Shown here one piece after another: positions 38,504-39,052 of a DNA stretch of 39,052 bases (its first letter is position 1; each line of letters begins with the position of its first letter). The translations under genes were made by a program, and so were the position numbers. Source of the stretch: Conidiobolus incongruus B7586 (lineage: Eukaryota; Entomophthoromycota; Entomophthoromycetes; Entomophthorales; Conidiobolaceae); assembly GCA_000697335.1 (NCBI GenBank), contig JNEM01011145.1:1-39052 (forward strand), in the 5' to 3' direction. The notes beneath the pieces are model-generated. The model saw only the letters and a list, made by a program, of their open reading frames with translations, was not told the DNA's origin and did no database searches.

Positions 38504-39000
38504 TTATAAGCAAACTTTTTCTAAATTAATTGAATCTTCTATTATATCAAATTCTATTAAATCAATATTTGGATCTAATTCTTGGTTGACAGGTAAATGT
38601 AATATTTGATTTTTCCATTCTTGAATTTTTAATCGTAAACTTTCATTTTCAAGAAAAACAGGTACACTAAAACTAGTGATCAAATATTTTGCGTTTCTAA
38701 AAATAATTAAATTAATATTTATACATTTATATTGAAATTATGGTAGGATTTTTACTTATATTTCCCAATGAATTTAATAACATTAATTGTATTACCGCCT
38801 AAACTATTATCCTTATAATTGTTATTATTCATGTTATTATTAAAATATATAATAGGATAATTAAGTAAGAACCCGGTGATGGATATCATAAATTTTGGAT
38901 TTATACATAGCGAAATGCTATTCGATAATTCATTGGGATTGCTGAATTTTAAACTGTGTTTTAATTCTAACTTGAATTCTTCCAATGTTTGCTTATTTAA
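38504..39000 (-). CDS. DUF4504 (C1orf74/UPF0739)-like protein, 5' partial
   Basis: Two visible exons on the minus strand, 38756-39000 and 38504-38696, joined across a 59-nt intron, give 145 C-terminal residues. An AG acceptor at 39001-39002 marks another intron, so upstream exons lie beyond the window. The product contains FLLNYPIIYF, an Asn-rich insertion (NNNMNNNNYKDNS), then NVIKFIGKYKNAKYLITSFS, VPVFLENESLRLKIQEW, and an acidic tail. The order 'NYPIIYF ... YLITSFSVP' resembles the C-terminal part of the uncharacterised DUF4504 family (human C1orf74), where it reads roughly GYP.VY ... LYSFSVP. This match is from memory of the family and is moderate. The gene itself is well supported by the splice signals and frame. 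No function is known to me. Confidence 0.6.
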
Positions 39001-39052
39001 CTATTTGTAATAATAAATAATTAATATAAAGAAATTGTAATAAGATTTTTTT

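Overview
This is a stretch of nuclear DNA from a very AT-rich fungus. The gene set is fungal: an SPX-ankyrin protein like Gde1, the ERMES subunit Mdm34, a low-molecular-weight thioredoxin reductase and a secreted GH18 chitinase. These sit beside general eukaryotic genes (Sec16, the spliceosomal helicase Aquarius, proteasome ATPase Rpt1, ribosomal protein L29 and Pol III subunit Rpc17). Genes are split by many GT-AG introns, mostly 48-65 nt, and use the standard code. The strong AT bias, intron-dense genes and a retained Aquarius suggest an early-diverging lineage such as Entomophthoromycotina/Zoopagomycota. That placement is inference; nothing in the window fixes the species.

Layout, left to right: (1) <1-1814 (-), GDE1-like SPX-ankyrin protein, 3' end cut by the window; (2) about 3.7 kb of AT-rich spacer with a decayed coding remnant near 3230-4245; (3) 5471-10101 (+), Sec16, five exons; (4) 11510-16104 (-), Aquarius/Cwf11, six exons; (5) about 3.2 kb spacer; (6) 19284-20414 (+), MDM34, three exons; (7) 20950-22764 (-), RPT1, ten exons; (8) 24887-25081 (+), RPL29, one exon; (9) 26218-26808 (-), RPC17, three exons; (10) 28002-29036 (+), a full-length but dead mariner transposase; (11) 30435-31648 (+), thioredoxin reductase, three exons, with a possible mitochondrial leader; (12) a 5 kb gene-free tract holding a near-palindrome of about 470 bp at 34345-34815; (13) 36660-38090 (+), intronless GH18 chitinase; (14) 38504->39000 (-), the 3' part of a gene resembling the DUF4504/C1orf74 family.

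The genes do not form one pathway. They are housekeeping functions in alternating orientation: phosphate/phospholipid metabolism, ER exit sites, splicing, ER-mitochondria contact, proteolysis, translation, Pol III transcription, redox and cell wall. Neighbouring pairs are mostly convergent (short gaps of 0.4-1.4 kb) or divergent (2-3.6 kb).

I did not find a new multi-gene system. The two most notable signals are a mariner element whose 344-codon frame is uninterrupted by indels yet carries 17 internal stops, almost all of the CpA-to-TpA type expected from a RIP-like process, and the large imperfect palindrome in the gene-free tract.
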